Shown piece after piece: positions 8,967-19,316 of a DNA stretch of 64,000 bases. Source of the DNA: Chlorella sorokiniana (taxonomy: Eukaryota > Chlorophyta > Trebouxiophyceae > Chlorellales > Chlorellaceae); contig CP084608.1 of assembly GCA_025917655.1 (NCBI GenBank), forward strand, positions 1,550,001 through 1,614,000, in the 5' to 3' direction. The notes under the pieces were generated by a model. That model was not told the origin of the DNA. It ran no database searches and saw nothing but the letters and a program-made list of their open reading frames with translations. The translations under genes and the position numbers were made by a program. The number at the start of each line of letters is the position of its first letter. The stretch's first letter is position 1.

Positions 8967-11900
8967 TCAGGGGCTCATGGGCAGGCAGCCTTCAGAGGCG
9001 TTGCGATACTCCAGCTCCAGGTAGGTGGCCAGAACCTGACGGTACAGGCGGTACAGGCGGTACAGGCGGGCACACCAGGCAGGAATCAGGGCTCAGGCAA
9101 GCCGATGCAAGGCAAGCAAGGCCGTCCGCACGAACACGAGCGAGCATCGGTGCGGCGCTCAAACAGCGGCAGGAGGCAGCACGCTGGTGCAGGACGGGGC
9201 GGCGGCGGCCGCTGCCGCACCTTCACCGCCTGGTCCTCGGGCTGCATCGACTTGACCTGCTTCTGGCAGGCCACCAGGAAGCGCAGCCAGCCCTCCAGGA
9301 ACTGCGGGCTGACGCAGCTCGCCCGCCTGCGGGTGGGCAGCAACCTCCGCATGTCACCCACGCGTCGCTCAAGAGAGGGGGAGTGGAAGCGGGCGCAGAC
9401 TTGTGCCGCCGCCCGTCCCAGCAGCGCTCTGGCGACGGAGCGAGGCGGCCACGCAGGGGCGGCGGCCGGTGTGCCTCGGGGGCGCAGCGCGGGCGCACCT
9501 GCCGCAGACTTGAGCATGTGCGGCCACAGGAGCAGGTGGCAGACCTTGAGCAGCTGCTCCACGGTGCCTGCGTGGAGGCAGGGGAGGCACACCGGCAGCT
9601 GCCTTGCCTCATCGCCGTGAGCAAGGCACATCCCAAGTTGCACAAGGCCGTCCTCCAGCCAGTCGGGGACACGTGGCACAGCGCCACACCAGCGCCGGCA
9701 CGCAGGAATGCCCGCAACGACGCACCGATGTAGTAGTAGCCGCCGCGCGGCAGCTGCTGGCCGCCGCTGGTGGCGCCGCCCACCAGCGCCTTGGCGTCCT
9801 GGAACCAGGGCTGGGCGGCCACGACCGTGGCGGCGTCCAGGGCCGCCCCCGCCTGCCGACCGCCGAGCGGGCGCCGCCCTTGGCGCCGGGCAGCAGGCGC
9901 TCCAGCAGCAGGGCGGCGGTGTGCTGCTGCAGCGCCCGCCCCGCGGGTGGCCCGTGTGCATCTTCTTCAATAGCTGCAGGGGAGGAGGAGGGAGCCGGCT
10001 TTGGGACAGTTGCCAGTGCGCCATGTGCTGGCGCGCCAGGCAGCGTTGCAGCGAGCCAGCGGGCGGGGCGGGCGGGGCCCTGCCTTGAGGCGCGCGGCGT
10101 TGGAGGGCCCCAGCCCGACGAGGCGCTCCGCCAGCTGCGGCAGCCGCCGCTGCCAGTCGTCCTCCTCAAACGCCGCCAGCAGCTCCAGCGCCGCTGCATG
10201 GGGCGGGGGCAGGGGGTGTGGTGTGGTGTGGTGGTGGTGGTGGTGGTGGTGGAGGGTTGGATGAAAGAGCGTGAGGCAGGCAGAGAAGCGTGGGGTCCCT
10301 CCGCGTGAGGCAGGCGGCACGCTGTTTGCCGCTATGCCGCTTGCGGCCGCCCCCACCCGCATCCAGGTCCTGCTGCAGCTGGTTGGCCGCCGCGTCCAGG
10401 CCCATGTGCAGCGCCGCCAGCAGCAGGTCCCCCAGCCCCTGAGGGGTCAGCGCCCCCGCTGCCGCCGTCTCGCCTGGGTGCTGCGTGGGTGCAAGGGCTG
10501 GGGTGCGCCGTCGTGGGCGCTTGCAGCCTGGGCGGCCAGCTTGTCTTTTATAGGGGTGGGGGCGATGCACGGCAGCACCTTTGCAGAGCCCAGGCAGGAG
10601 AAGGGCCCCCACCACGCCGGCGGCGCACCTTGCGGCAGTAGCGGCAGACCGCAGCCGCGGTGCGCAGGACGAGCTTGAGCGCTTGCAGGCGCACCGCCAG
10701 CCCCTCCTGCTGCTCCCCCTGGCGCTGCCGCCGGGCCGCCCGCGCCCGCCGCTGCTGCTGCTTGCCGCCGCGGGCGCTGCCGCCGCCTGGGCGGTACCCG
10801 TTGTCCTGCAGCGCCTGCAGCAGCTGGGCATCGGAGGGCAGGGCCTCCAGGCGGCAGGCAGGGGGCCTGGCCCCCGCCAGCGCAGGCAGGCCGTACTGAG
10901 GGTCCAGCATGAGGCCGCCGCCCGCACTGGGCGCCGCCCACCCCGCTGCGCTGCCGCCGCCGCCGCCGCCTGCGGCCAGCGCGGCGTCGCTGTTGTTGCT
11001 GCTGCTGCCGGCCGCGTCGCCCAGCAGGGCCATGAGGGTCAGGAAGGCTGCGCCCGCGGTGGGCGCGTCCGGGTGGCGCGCCAGCGTGGCCAGCAGCGCC
11101 GCCACCAGCTGCGCGCCCGCGGCGCGCGCTGCAGCGCCAGGCTGCGCACGAAGCCGGAGCGCAGGCCGCTGCAGAAGAGCTCCTGGAGCAGCTGCAGGCA
11201 GGGGGAGCGCATGGGGTGGCGCGCGCCACCGACGAGGGTGCAGGGCAGCGGAGGAAGGGGCACGCCTGCTGGCTTGAAACAGCGGCCAGCCGGGCACGGG
11301 GTGCAAGCAGGGAGGGCACCGCGCGCGCGTGCCTGGCTCGTCCTGCCCGTAGGCTGCCGCCTGGGTGGCGAGGTCGAGGCCCAGCGCCGCCGCCGCCCCG
11401 CGCACCGCCTCCAGATGCCCGCTGTCCAGCTCGCACTCAGGGGCCTGCCGGGAAGGATGGTGCAGCAAAGGCAAGGGGGCAGCATGGGCATGGCTGGCCG
11501 GCCGGCATGGCAGCAGCTGTGGCACGACGCGGGTCTGAGGGTGCAGCGCACAGCCCAGCAAGCGGTGCGCGGCTGGCCGGCGTGCGCACGTGCCTGCATT
11601 CCGGCGGGGCCCACCTGCGGCGGGGCAGCGGCTCCAGGACCGCGTCGTGCTCCCGCAGCTCCCCCAGGTCCACCCCCAGGGTGAGCTGCTCCCGCAGCTG
11701 CGCCATGCTGGCCGCGTGCTGCTCCGCCGCCGCCGCCTCCTCCGCCGTCTCTTCTTCTTCCTGCCGCACGCGCTGCTGCGCCACGGCACGCGCCTCGTCC
11801 GCCTTCTTGCGCTTCTCCTGCTTGGCGAGCAGCTTCTTCTGCAGGTCGCGGTTGGTGTTGAAGCTGCAGGCAGGAGGAGCCATCATGCAGGGAGCGCTTG

Positions 11901-12221
11901 CAAAGTGATCCACACGCGTGCAGGCGAGCAGTGCCCCGCTGGGGGCAGGAAGCAACATCAACCCTCCGAGTCCAAACTGCTGATGTTGCTGCCACGTGCG
12001 CAGCAACATCGCTCAGCCTCCACCCACTCCGGCAGTGAAGCAAGGAGGCGCTTCAAGTCGTCGTCGCCGCCTTCGGCCGGCGGGCGGCCAGCCGCCGCCA
12101 TGTTGCTGGGGGCCAGCACAGCGGGGTCGTGATGTGGATCGCCCTGGAGCTGCAGAAGGTGATCCAGCGAGCTGCCCGCGTTCCTGCACACGCGCGAGCA
12201 CGGAGGTGATGGCGCGCACAT
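8967..12221 (-). CDS. Large unrecognised protein, coiled coil plus helical repeats
   Basis: I do not recognise this family. Reading down the minus strand: an N-terminal region (DLKRLLASLPEWVEAE near 12.05 kb); a charged coiled coil (LQKKLLAKQEKRKKADEA near 11.8 kb, followed by EEEETAEEAAAAE); then Ala/Leu-rich helical segments resembling HEAT/ARM-type solenoids (QLVAALLATLARHPDAP and AAFLTLMALLGD near 11.0-11.1 kb; VRLQALKLVLRTAAAVCRYC near 10.65 kb; LLLAALHMGLDAAANQLQQD near 10.4 kb; ALELLAAFEEDDWQRRLPQL near 10.15 kb; QFLEGWLRFLVACQKQVKSM near 9.25 kb). The C-terminus reads RQVLATYLELEYRN and stops at 8967-8969, after a 9-base triplication encoding RLY three times (9043-9069). The start is uncertain: in-frame ATGs lie at 12221 and 12101, and another frame suggests coding to about 12289. 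Several frame changes occur. Confidence 0.6.
9043..9069. repeat. Three tandem copies of a 9-base unit (tacaggcgg)
   Basis: Three perfect copies of tacaggcgg lie inside the last exon of the minus-strand gene, where they encode Arg-Leu-Tyr repeated three times without breaking the frame. Confidence 0.85.
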
Positions 12222-12289
12222 CTGAGTACAGCACGCCTGTCAGTCTTGCTGTATATGAACCTCGATAGCGTGGAAAGGAAAAATAGCAT

Positions 12290-12823
12290 TCTTACCGCTG
12301 CATTCGAGGACTGTCAAAGCGCCCAAACAGGGCGTCAAGACGTGGAACACCAGACTAGACGAGCGGAAGGGCCACAAACAAGGTAATCATAGTCCTTGAA
12401 CATGCAAAAGGGCGCAATTGCACTTGTGTGCGATGAATATGCATGTCGTAGCCTAGCACGCCTGCTATGTTTTTGAAGTTCGGTCCATTCGTGATACGCA
12501 GCCTGGGGTCGCATTCTTGTCAGCAACTGCCTGGGCAACTTATTTCTGTGGGTTTTCGATTGCCTGCAACATGAAACGCAGCAATAGCAGGGGACTGGAT
12601 GACTTGCTGGGCGCAAGCGTGAAGCGCCACGCCCCAGACGCCGCGGCACACAAGTCACATCATGGATTGACAGGGTGAGAATGCGCTGGCAAGCTTGCGA
12701 GCACCAGCATCGCCCAACCTCTGGCCCCAGACCACATGCCTGATCCCTGCTCTGCCTGCAGCTCCAAAGCAGCAGCTGCGCATTCCAGGCGGGGGCTGAG
12801 CGGCCAGCAGCATTCGAGCAGCC
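12290..12823. promoter_or_regulatory. Divergent intergenic region
   Basis: AT-richer non-coding stretch between a minus-strand gene starting near 12.2 kb and a plus-strand gene starting near 12.82 kb, so it should hold both promoters. No clear TATA box or recognisable element was found. A short frame from ATG 12736 could be a 5' exon of the plus-strand gene, but no splice confirms it. Confidence 0.35.
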
Positions 12824-13682
12824 ATGGATGCGCCACCAGCAGCAGCGGCGGCGGCGCTCGCCCGGTCTGGAAGCCGTGGGCTTCCCGGAGGTCAGCAGCC
12901 CACCGCCAGCCAAGCCCCTGAACTTCATTGAGCCGTCAGAGATGCCCGTCAGCCCATTTGCCAAGGCGGCAGCCAGTGACAGCGACGTGACGCCCTGCCC
13001 CTTGCTGCACGGCCGCAGCGCTGCCGCCGACAGGCGCCACCAGGCGGCAGCAGGCAGCGGCGATGAGCTGGGCTGGGACCAGGAGAACCAGCAGCCTTGC
13101 AGCGGCAGCAGCATGCACGAGGCCACAGCACCCACCTGGCTGTTCAGCCCGGTGGGCCGCGGCCGGCCGCCCGTGTCTGCGCCGCTGCCCATCCCTCGCC
13201 TAACGCCGGCGCCGGCCTGCTGTCGCCCGGCATGGCAACGCCGGCCCGCGACGCTCCGCTGCCCTCTGCACCCCCGGCTCCTCCCTGCACCACGCCCCCA
13301 GCTTCTCCAGCTGGATGGTGGCCGCCGGCCGGCCGCCCTCGCCGCAGCGGCAGCCGCGCTTTGGCGGCGACGCACCCGAGGTCGGCGACGTGGTCGCAAA
13401 CGTGCTGCAGGATGTGACGGCGGCGCGCCGCCCGACGGCGGCCGCCCCTCGCACCTCGACCTGCTGCTGGGCCAGCTGGGGGATACACACTACCCTGCCT
13501 CAGGTGGGATCAGGAGCAGCTCCCAGCCGGCGCCATGTCCCCCGCCCTGCTTGCGCATGGTGCTCAAGTGAGGCGTTGCCCGGAACAGCTTCCCCATTCG
13601 GGCCTGTCACCCCTGCTCCCACGCTGCAGTCATGCAATGGGAGCAGGAGGAGCTCCCAGACAGCCCTGCGCGCCGCGGCTGA
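12824..13682 (+). CDS. Pro/Ser/Ala-rich hypothetical protein
   Basis: Unrecognised. The most protein-like stretch reads LEAVGFPEVSSPPPAKPLNF then IEPSEMPVSPFAKAAA (about 12870-12970), with several Ser-Pro and Thr-Pro pairs that would suit a phosphorylated regulatory protein; that is inference. Later segments in shifted frames read DVVANVLQDVTAA (about 13390-13420) and LDLLLGQLGDTHYP (about 13457-13498). A final exon after the acceptor near 13629 would read MQWEQEELPDSPARRG and stop at 13680-13682; the alternative is a stop at 13571. At least two one-base frame changes are needed, so exon edges are unreliable. ATG 12824 starts [15 protein letters not shown]; 12828 is the alternative. Confidence 0.4.
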
Positions 13683-14380
13683 CCGCGCCGCTGCGCGAGC
13701 GGTTGCGCGGCTCCACCCAGCAGACCCATATCTGGTCTGTGCACTCCGCCATCTCACTACCAGCCCGCACATGCACGCACCCTGTTGGCTAACCTGACAG
13801 ACCAAGCCCACGCATCGTGCACAGCCAGTTTTGCACACTGGCAGGAAAGCTTTCCAGTTGGGCAGCTGACCTGCCAAAGAGAGCTGGCCTCGTTTTCGCA
13901 TTCTCCCCCCCGCTTTGCTAGACTACCTCCTGCTCTTTCATTGCTTTCCATGCAAGCTTCCTGCATGCTCTGTCTAGTGCTGTTTGCTGCTGTATCAAAC
14001 TCGTTACAAAAGTGTCCAGTGCCCGGCTGCCAATGCGCAGGACGCCGCGTCCATTCTGCCCTGGCCATGCCCGGCCGCTCCTGTGCCTTCCGATCCTCCT
14101 TGTCACACCGCCCAGCGGCCCCACTTGGCTCCTCTGCATGTGTGATCCCCTGCTTGTTGCCTGGAGTCGTCTGTCTATGCATGCTGTGTATATTACAGCC
14201 CATTTTTGTGAACAATTGCGCTCTCTGCTGCCTACCTGCATTTGGCCCTGCAGGCCCTCGACTGACTTTGCTTAGCGCCCTTCTTTCGTCAAGCAGTGCA
14301 ACTGTACTGCACATGATGTCGAGTACAGGTTACAAGCGTGGCAGGCAGATACGGCCTGCCACCAGAGATGCGCGTAGCGG
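13683..14380. other. Convergent 3' intergenic region
   Basis: No gene is seen. The stretch lies between the 3' ends of a plus-strand and a minus-strand gene and should hold both 3' untranslated regions. A minus-strand TGTAA motif, the usual chlorophyte polyadenylation signal, lies at 14330-14334, about 50 bases past the stop codon of the Faf1-like gene. Confidence 0.4.
14330..14334 (-). promoter_or_regulatory. Candidate TGTAA polyadenylation signal
   Basis: TGTAA on the minus strand, about 47 bases downstream of the stop codon at 14381-14383. Position and sequence fit the chlorophyte polyadenylation signal, but a five-base motif can occur by chance. Confidence 0.4.
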
Positions 14381-16045
14381 TCATTTGCGGCGCTTGTTGC
14401 CGCTGCCGCCGCCCAGGCTTGGGGGGCTTGACTCTGAGGATGCCGGGCGGAAGGCGCCGCCGTCCTCCATCAGGCCGCGGTCCAGCCCCTTGGCCTTCTC
14501 CCGCCGCTTCTTCTTGCCCATACCCTTCTGCTTGATCATGCCGGCTGCAATGTGTTGATAGGGGGGGGGGGAGGGGTTACTTTCAAGCTGTTTTGCAGCA
14601 TAAGCTCGGGCTCCTTGGCCATGGCCAGTATCACATGTGCTTGCCCACGTCCAGGAAAGCCGGCTTGCTTCCCCCGCACCTGCTATGCCCTCCTGCAGGG
14701 CGCGGTCGGCACGCTGAGCCTGCTTCTTGGCCATGCCCAGACCAATCCTGGCGGGGATGCGCGGCTTTGCCTCAGCCTTGGCACCGATTCTTGCAAGCTG
14801 TGCCGCCTCGAACGCTTTCTTGCTCCGCTTGTCCAGCCCAGATGCGCCTGCGCGTCAGCGACAAACACAGGCACGGCAGCTGGATAAAGGCAGCATAAGA
14901 GCACAGTGAGCAGCACCCAATGGCCCGTAGGAGCAAGTTTGAAAGGGAGGCATGTGGCGGGAATTGGAGGCAGCCGCGCAGGGTAGCTGGCCCAGACCCG
15001 GGGGCGGGCCACTGCGATCGTCTGTACTATGTGCCCGCACGGTGGCTGTGAGGGCGGCACGGTGCGGCGGGCAGCCCGGGTGCCACACGGAAAAGACTTC
15101 CGAGAGCGGTTGGGCAGGAGCAGTGGGGGCGGGCGGGGCCTCACGAGGCTGCCCCGCCCGCCCGCTGCTCCCCCCGCACGCAAGCACCGCACCGCCCGGT
15201 GAGCATGGGGCATGGGGCTCGCTGCAATGCACAGCAAGCAGCGGGAATTGGTCCTTGCTTCCCAGGGAGGGGCACCCACCATACAGCTGCACCTCTCGCT
15301 GCATCTCCAGAAACTCTGCCCGGCTGAGCCCGCCATCCTCGTCGGCAGCTGCGGCTGCACCCCCGCCCGGCTTGCGCCGCTGGCTGGGCTGCTGGCTGCT
15401 GCCGCTGCCGCCCACCACCGCGGCCTTGGGCGACATGAACCGCTTGCGCTCCGCTTTGAGCCGAGCCAGATCCTCCTGCCGCTGCTGCTCAGCAGGGGCC
15501 GGGTGGCCGCCGGCGCCGCCTGCAGGACCTGCTCCCCGCGCCAGGGACGCCTTGCTGCCGCTGCTCGCGACGCTGCCACGGCGGGCTGCCACCGCTGCGT
15601 GAGCTGCGCCGCCGCCGCTCCGGAACAGCTCCTCAAGCAGGTCGCCAGGGGCAGCACCCGCCCCATCCTCGTCGCTGCTGCAGCTTGCACCGCTGTGCAT
15701 GGAATCTCCACTCTCTTCCTCGCTGCCACCTACTTCGGGCTCGCTCTCGATGCCGCCGCGCTGCCTGCCCGCAGCCAGCTTGGTAGGCTGCGCCGCCCGC
15801 TCGTCAGCGTCATCAAACATCGCCATGAAGCGCTCACCTGCAATGTTATCATGTGCGACAAATGGAGCGTTAAAGTCGGGCCCAAACCCTGCGCTCTGTA
15901 CCTGGACAGGGCGGTGCACAGGCCCCGAAACCAACATGCATGGGAACTGACCGAAGGCCGCAAGGCGCTCCACGGCTGCCGAGTCGCCATCCTCGAGCTC
16001 TGCTGATTTTCTCTTGGTGGCCTTCAGGCCCTTGAGCTTGGCCAT
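14381..16045 (-). CDS. Faf1/C1orf131-like (DUF4602) ribosome-biogenesis protein
   Basis: Probably a nucleolar factor of the small-subunit processome. The start MAKLKGLKATKRKSAELE is at 16045. A splice at a G|GTCAGT donor joins AAFG to ERFMAMFDDADE. An acidic Ser-rich stretch (GGSEEESGDSM) follows, then the conserved region LSRAEFLEMQREVQLYG (about 15.3 kb), continued after an intron by ASGLDKRSKKAFEAAQLARI, then GAKAEAKPRIP (about 14.8 kb). This resembles the DUF4602 core of yeast Faf1 and human C1orf131, including the GAK-type turn. The last exon, GMIKQKGMGKKKRREKAKGL, is a basic nuclear/nucleolar-type tail ending at stop 14381-14383. Family assignment rests on motif memory, not a search. 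Frames are consistent across introns, with no obvious shifts. Confidence 0.62.
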
Positions 16046-16274
16046 GCGCTAGTCCTTCCTTGTTTGCGTAAATGCTAATGACAGCTTGAGAACCGATTCA
16101 TAATCGCAAAGGCATCCCTGAATTGACTCTTTTGCCGTGCATAGCCTTGTTTTCCGCCTCCAGGCGGTACAGACAGGTGCTCTGGATTTTCATGTGGTGA
16201 TGATCAGGCTTGCAAATGGTATACGTCAATCAGCAGGCATTTCGGTAAAAGTCGAAGCTGCCCTTCAGCTCGCC

Positions 16275-17337
16275 ATGGTCTCTAAGCAGACATGTGGAGG
16301 TCGGGCTACACTCTCTGCGCAGCAGCAGCTTGCACTTGCATTACCACAGTGCTATAGACGGTGTCATAACCAATCAAAACTGACAACCCGCAACTTGGAG
16401 CCAGCAGCAGGGAGGTGCCGCTGGCGGTGGTGGCGGCAGCCAGGCCGGCAGTCTTTAATGCAGGTCCCGCCTGCTCTTCAAGTGGAGGCGCCAACAGAAG
16501 GTACATGAAGCCATGTGTGACATGCGATGTGGTTATGCTGATGGTTGGAATGCAACACATTGGGTTGGCTTACCCACCGAGAGGCATGCTTGCCGCCATT
16601 TTCAAACGCCTGCAGCGCTGCCGGTGGAGCAGGCCTGGCAGCTTCTGCAGGAGTTCAGCGTCAAAGAGGCAAGGGGCCTGGCGCAAGCATTCCTGGATTC
16701 AAAGGAGAAGAGGCGGCAGCTGAGGGATGCGTTGCTGGTGAGCTGCGGCCTGCGACTGCCAGTGCCAGCGCTGGCTAGCCTTGCGCATCGTTCCGGCAGC
16801 ACAGCTGCCCCGCCCTGCAGGGTGCCCTCCTGCCATTCTCAATGCCACGCCTTGCCTCAACCTCGCATAGGTGGCAGCTGGTTCGCCTCATGCGCCGGCA
16901 GGATGGAATCCAGATGCGATTGAGGTGCCAGAGGTGCTGCTGGGCATAGTCGCGTCCGACGTGCGGCTGGCGGTACGGTCGTTGCGCGACTACTGCCAGG
17001 CGCTGGGGCTCTCCTTCAAGGCAAGCAAGGCAGCAGGGATTGCCGGGTCGGCCGCCAGGTTTCAGTGCCTCGTTTGCGGAGCTCCTCCCCTCACCTGCTG
17101 CTGCGCAACCCACGCGCGCAGGTGCCCGAGAGCCGGGTGGCGGGCGTGGCGGCGGCGCCCGCAATCCCGGGCCCCGTCTACATCAAGTATAACTCTGCCA
17201 GTGGGCTGTGCTATGCCAGCGGGTATGAGGGGCGCGACCGCGGCGTGCTGGTGCAGCTAGGCCAGCAGCAGCTGGGGCACTTGCCGCTGGGGTTGTTTGA
17301 CGAAGCCATGGCGCGGCCCCCGCCGCCGGTCCTGTAA
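16275..17337 (+). CDS. DUF1824-family plastid protein
   Basis: Nuclear copy of a small cyanobacterial/plastid family of unknown function. Four exons join in phase: 16275-16500, 16616-16737, 16871-17020 and 17122-17337. The start at 16275 has a CCATGG context and opens a basic, Ser/Thr/Gln-rich stretch of about 75 residues that fits a chloroplast transit peptide. The core begins LPVEQAWQLLQEFSVKEARG, continues with VRLAVRSLRDYCQALGLSF, and ends with the family block GPVYIKYNSASGLCYASGY, then RGVLVQL and GHLPLGLFDE. The core length (about 160 residues) matches cyanobacterial members. The third intron appears to use a GC donor (AAG|GCAAGC). The intact frame suggests a functional gene. Its role is unknown. 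Confidence 0.85.
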
Positions 17338-17616
17338 TCAGCAGGTCTGTGCTGCCGGAAATGACCCACCAGACCATTTAGATGATTATCAAGTGCTCAA
17401 TGATGGACCTCCTCAGGGCTGAGATGTAGCTTAGCAGGAGAAGCTAAGGGCGGCAGCTGTACGCACTGCATACTGTTGTTGCCCGGGATGGGAGTTGTGT
17501 CTGGGGCCCCCACGGGACCGGTGTCGTGTTCCTGGTATATCACACCTCTTGCTTTGTAGGAAACGGAGCCATTCAGGCGTCTGCCATCACCTGTCGCTCA
17601 AACCAACCCGTGACAG
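17338..17616. other. Intergenic region upstream of the H1-like gene
   Basis: Short non-coding interval between two plus-strand genes. It would hold the DUF1824 3' end (TGTAA overlaps its stop codon) and the next promoter. Nothing else is recognised. Confidence 0.35.
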
Positions 17617-18541
17617 ATGGCTGCTAAGTCGCCTGCGAAGGGCCAAAAGGCGGCGCGCAAGCCCGTCGCAGCCGCCAGAAAGGTGCCAACATCCGCAAAG
17701 AAGCTTGCCAAGGCAGCAAAGGCGAAGGCGGCAAAGGCTGCCAAGCCCATTGCTGCCCCTGCTGACCCCGCTCCAGCCCCTGCAGCAGAGGTATGTGGGC
17801 CGATGACCCGCAGATTCGCCGCTTTCGGTGCTTCGTGCGGCTGTTATGGTGGTGACTGCTCAAGTGTCGGGCGCCCGCCCGGTCGCCTCACCGCCGTCCA
17901 ACCGCCACCTACCAGCTCACGGCCTGCGGAGCTTGAACCACCACCCTGGTCTTCTTTTGCTGTGCAGCCCGAGCCGGTGACCGTGCCTGCACCCACAAAG
18001 ACCCCCAAGAGCAGCGCAAAGAAGGCGGCACCCAAGTCTGCGGGCAAGGGTAGCTCCAAGAAGGCCACCCCCAAGGCTAGCTCCAGCAAGAAGGTGGAGG
18101 GGGCAGGGGGGCCTCCAGGCAGGGTCAGGCGTCTTCTTCCTTCTGCCGCCTCCACCCCCATTCCACCCCATCCCATCCTCTCACCCGCCTGCCGGCTCAC
18201 TCATGCAGGCTCCCCCAGTGAAGAAGACTGCCGCCACCAAGGCCAAGCCTGCAGCCAAGAAGAAGGGCGGCCAGGTGAGCCCCGGAAATGCCTGTCGTCG
18301 CTGCCGACTCCCTGTCGCCTCTGCTTTGTTGCTTCTCTCGTCCCAGGTGCTTTCGCCTCGCCGGATCCCCACCAGCCCCCTTCATGTGCCGCCGCCCGTC
18401 TCCCGCTGGCTGCAGCAGCCGTCTGCCACCCCTGCTGCCGCAGCCCCTGCTCCCGGCACTGGTGCTGGCGTTGTCGGCAGCCTCGTTGGCGCTTGCAAAG
18501 CGGCTGTTGCCGCGCTGAAGCGGCGCCTGTCTGTGGCGTGA
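17617..18541 (+). CDS. Histone H1 tail-like Lys/Ala-rich basic protein
   Basis: Four exons, all in phase 0: 17617-17790, 17968-18093, 18209-18274 and 18347-18541, giving about 187 residues. The first three exons are almost only Lys, Ala, Pro and Ser (MAAKSPAKGQKAARKPVAAA; KTPKSSAKKAAPKSAGKG; VKKTAATKAKPAAKKKGG), the composition and KAxK/SPxK repeats of linker-histone tails. The last exon is different: Pro-rich, then a short helical segment VVGSLVGACKAAVAALKRRL. No winged-helix globular domain of histone H1 is visible in any exon. It is likely nuclear and DNA-binding or chromatin-condensing by composition. It could instead be a nucleolar or HU-unrelated basic protein. Frames are clean. Confidence 0.72.
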
Positions 18542-19316
18542 GGTGCCGACTGCGCGGCAGTTTGCAGCTCTCATATCTTGTTGCAGCAGCCCCGGCCTAG
18601 GCACGCAGCACAGCTGTCGTCTTGGCAGTTGACCCGTACATTGCTTAACCTGCACCCGTCGAACTCTTGGCAAAATCAAACAGTGGTGGCTGGCCATTTT
18701 CAGCGCCTTGCACTCTCTGCAACCTCATGGACTGACTGACCTGAGCGCTGTATGCTAGGGACCCCCGCTTACTTGAGCCGCCACTGCATCCCTGTTGTTC
18801 AGCATGCCTTGGCCCGTTCTCCAGGCATGTCAGTTGTACACAGCTGGCTGGTAGTTGCCGTTGTAATGCTTCTTTCCTGCCCAATGATATCTTGGCCCCT
18901 TTCCAAGTTGCTGTCTGAACGTGCCACCTCGTACTGCATCAACAGATTTGTGCCAGGAGACAACCAGGTGGCTTGGCAGCGGCAAGGCTGGCAGCACAAC
19001 CACGCGCACATGGTGTTTGAAGCTGATTTGGGAGCAGCATGACGCAATCTGAACCTCGATGTCCTGGTTGAAGCTAGGGCCCATGACTTGAGTTGCACCG
19101 GCGGTGCTGCCGCCAGAGGAAACAGGAAGCCTGTGAGGTGTTCGGAGTACTTCATTTCTATCTTACGAGTATTTGAATACGCATGCTGAAGTTTCGGGAG
19201 TGGAAAGGCGTGAAATAAGGTTCCTGCGGCGGTGCTGACGTGCGCTGCGTGCGCTGCCATGCCGCAACACAGCGGCGCTCGGAAAACAGACGTCAGATCA
19301 CGATTTGTTGATCCAG
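18542..19316. other. Intergenic region between H1-like and PotD-like genes
   Basis: No gene is visible over about 775 bases. The left part should be the 3' untranslated region of the H1-like gene; a TGTAA motif lies at 18862-18866, far from the stop. The right part is AT-richer (about 19.1-19.3 kb) and should hold the promoter of the PotD-like gene. Confidence 0.4.

Noticed and set aside
9043-9069. CRISPR-like short repeat array
   Set aside because: The repeats are contiguous 9-mers without spacers, inside a coding exon, and the genome is eukaryotic.
12736-12921. Separate short gene starting at ATG 12736
   Set aside because: The frame is low-complexity and overlaps the more protein-like frame of the next gene; no splice links it.
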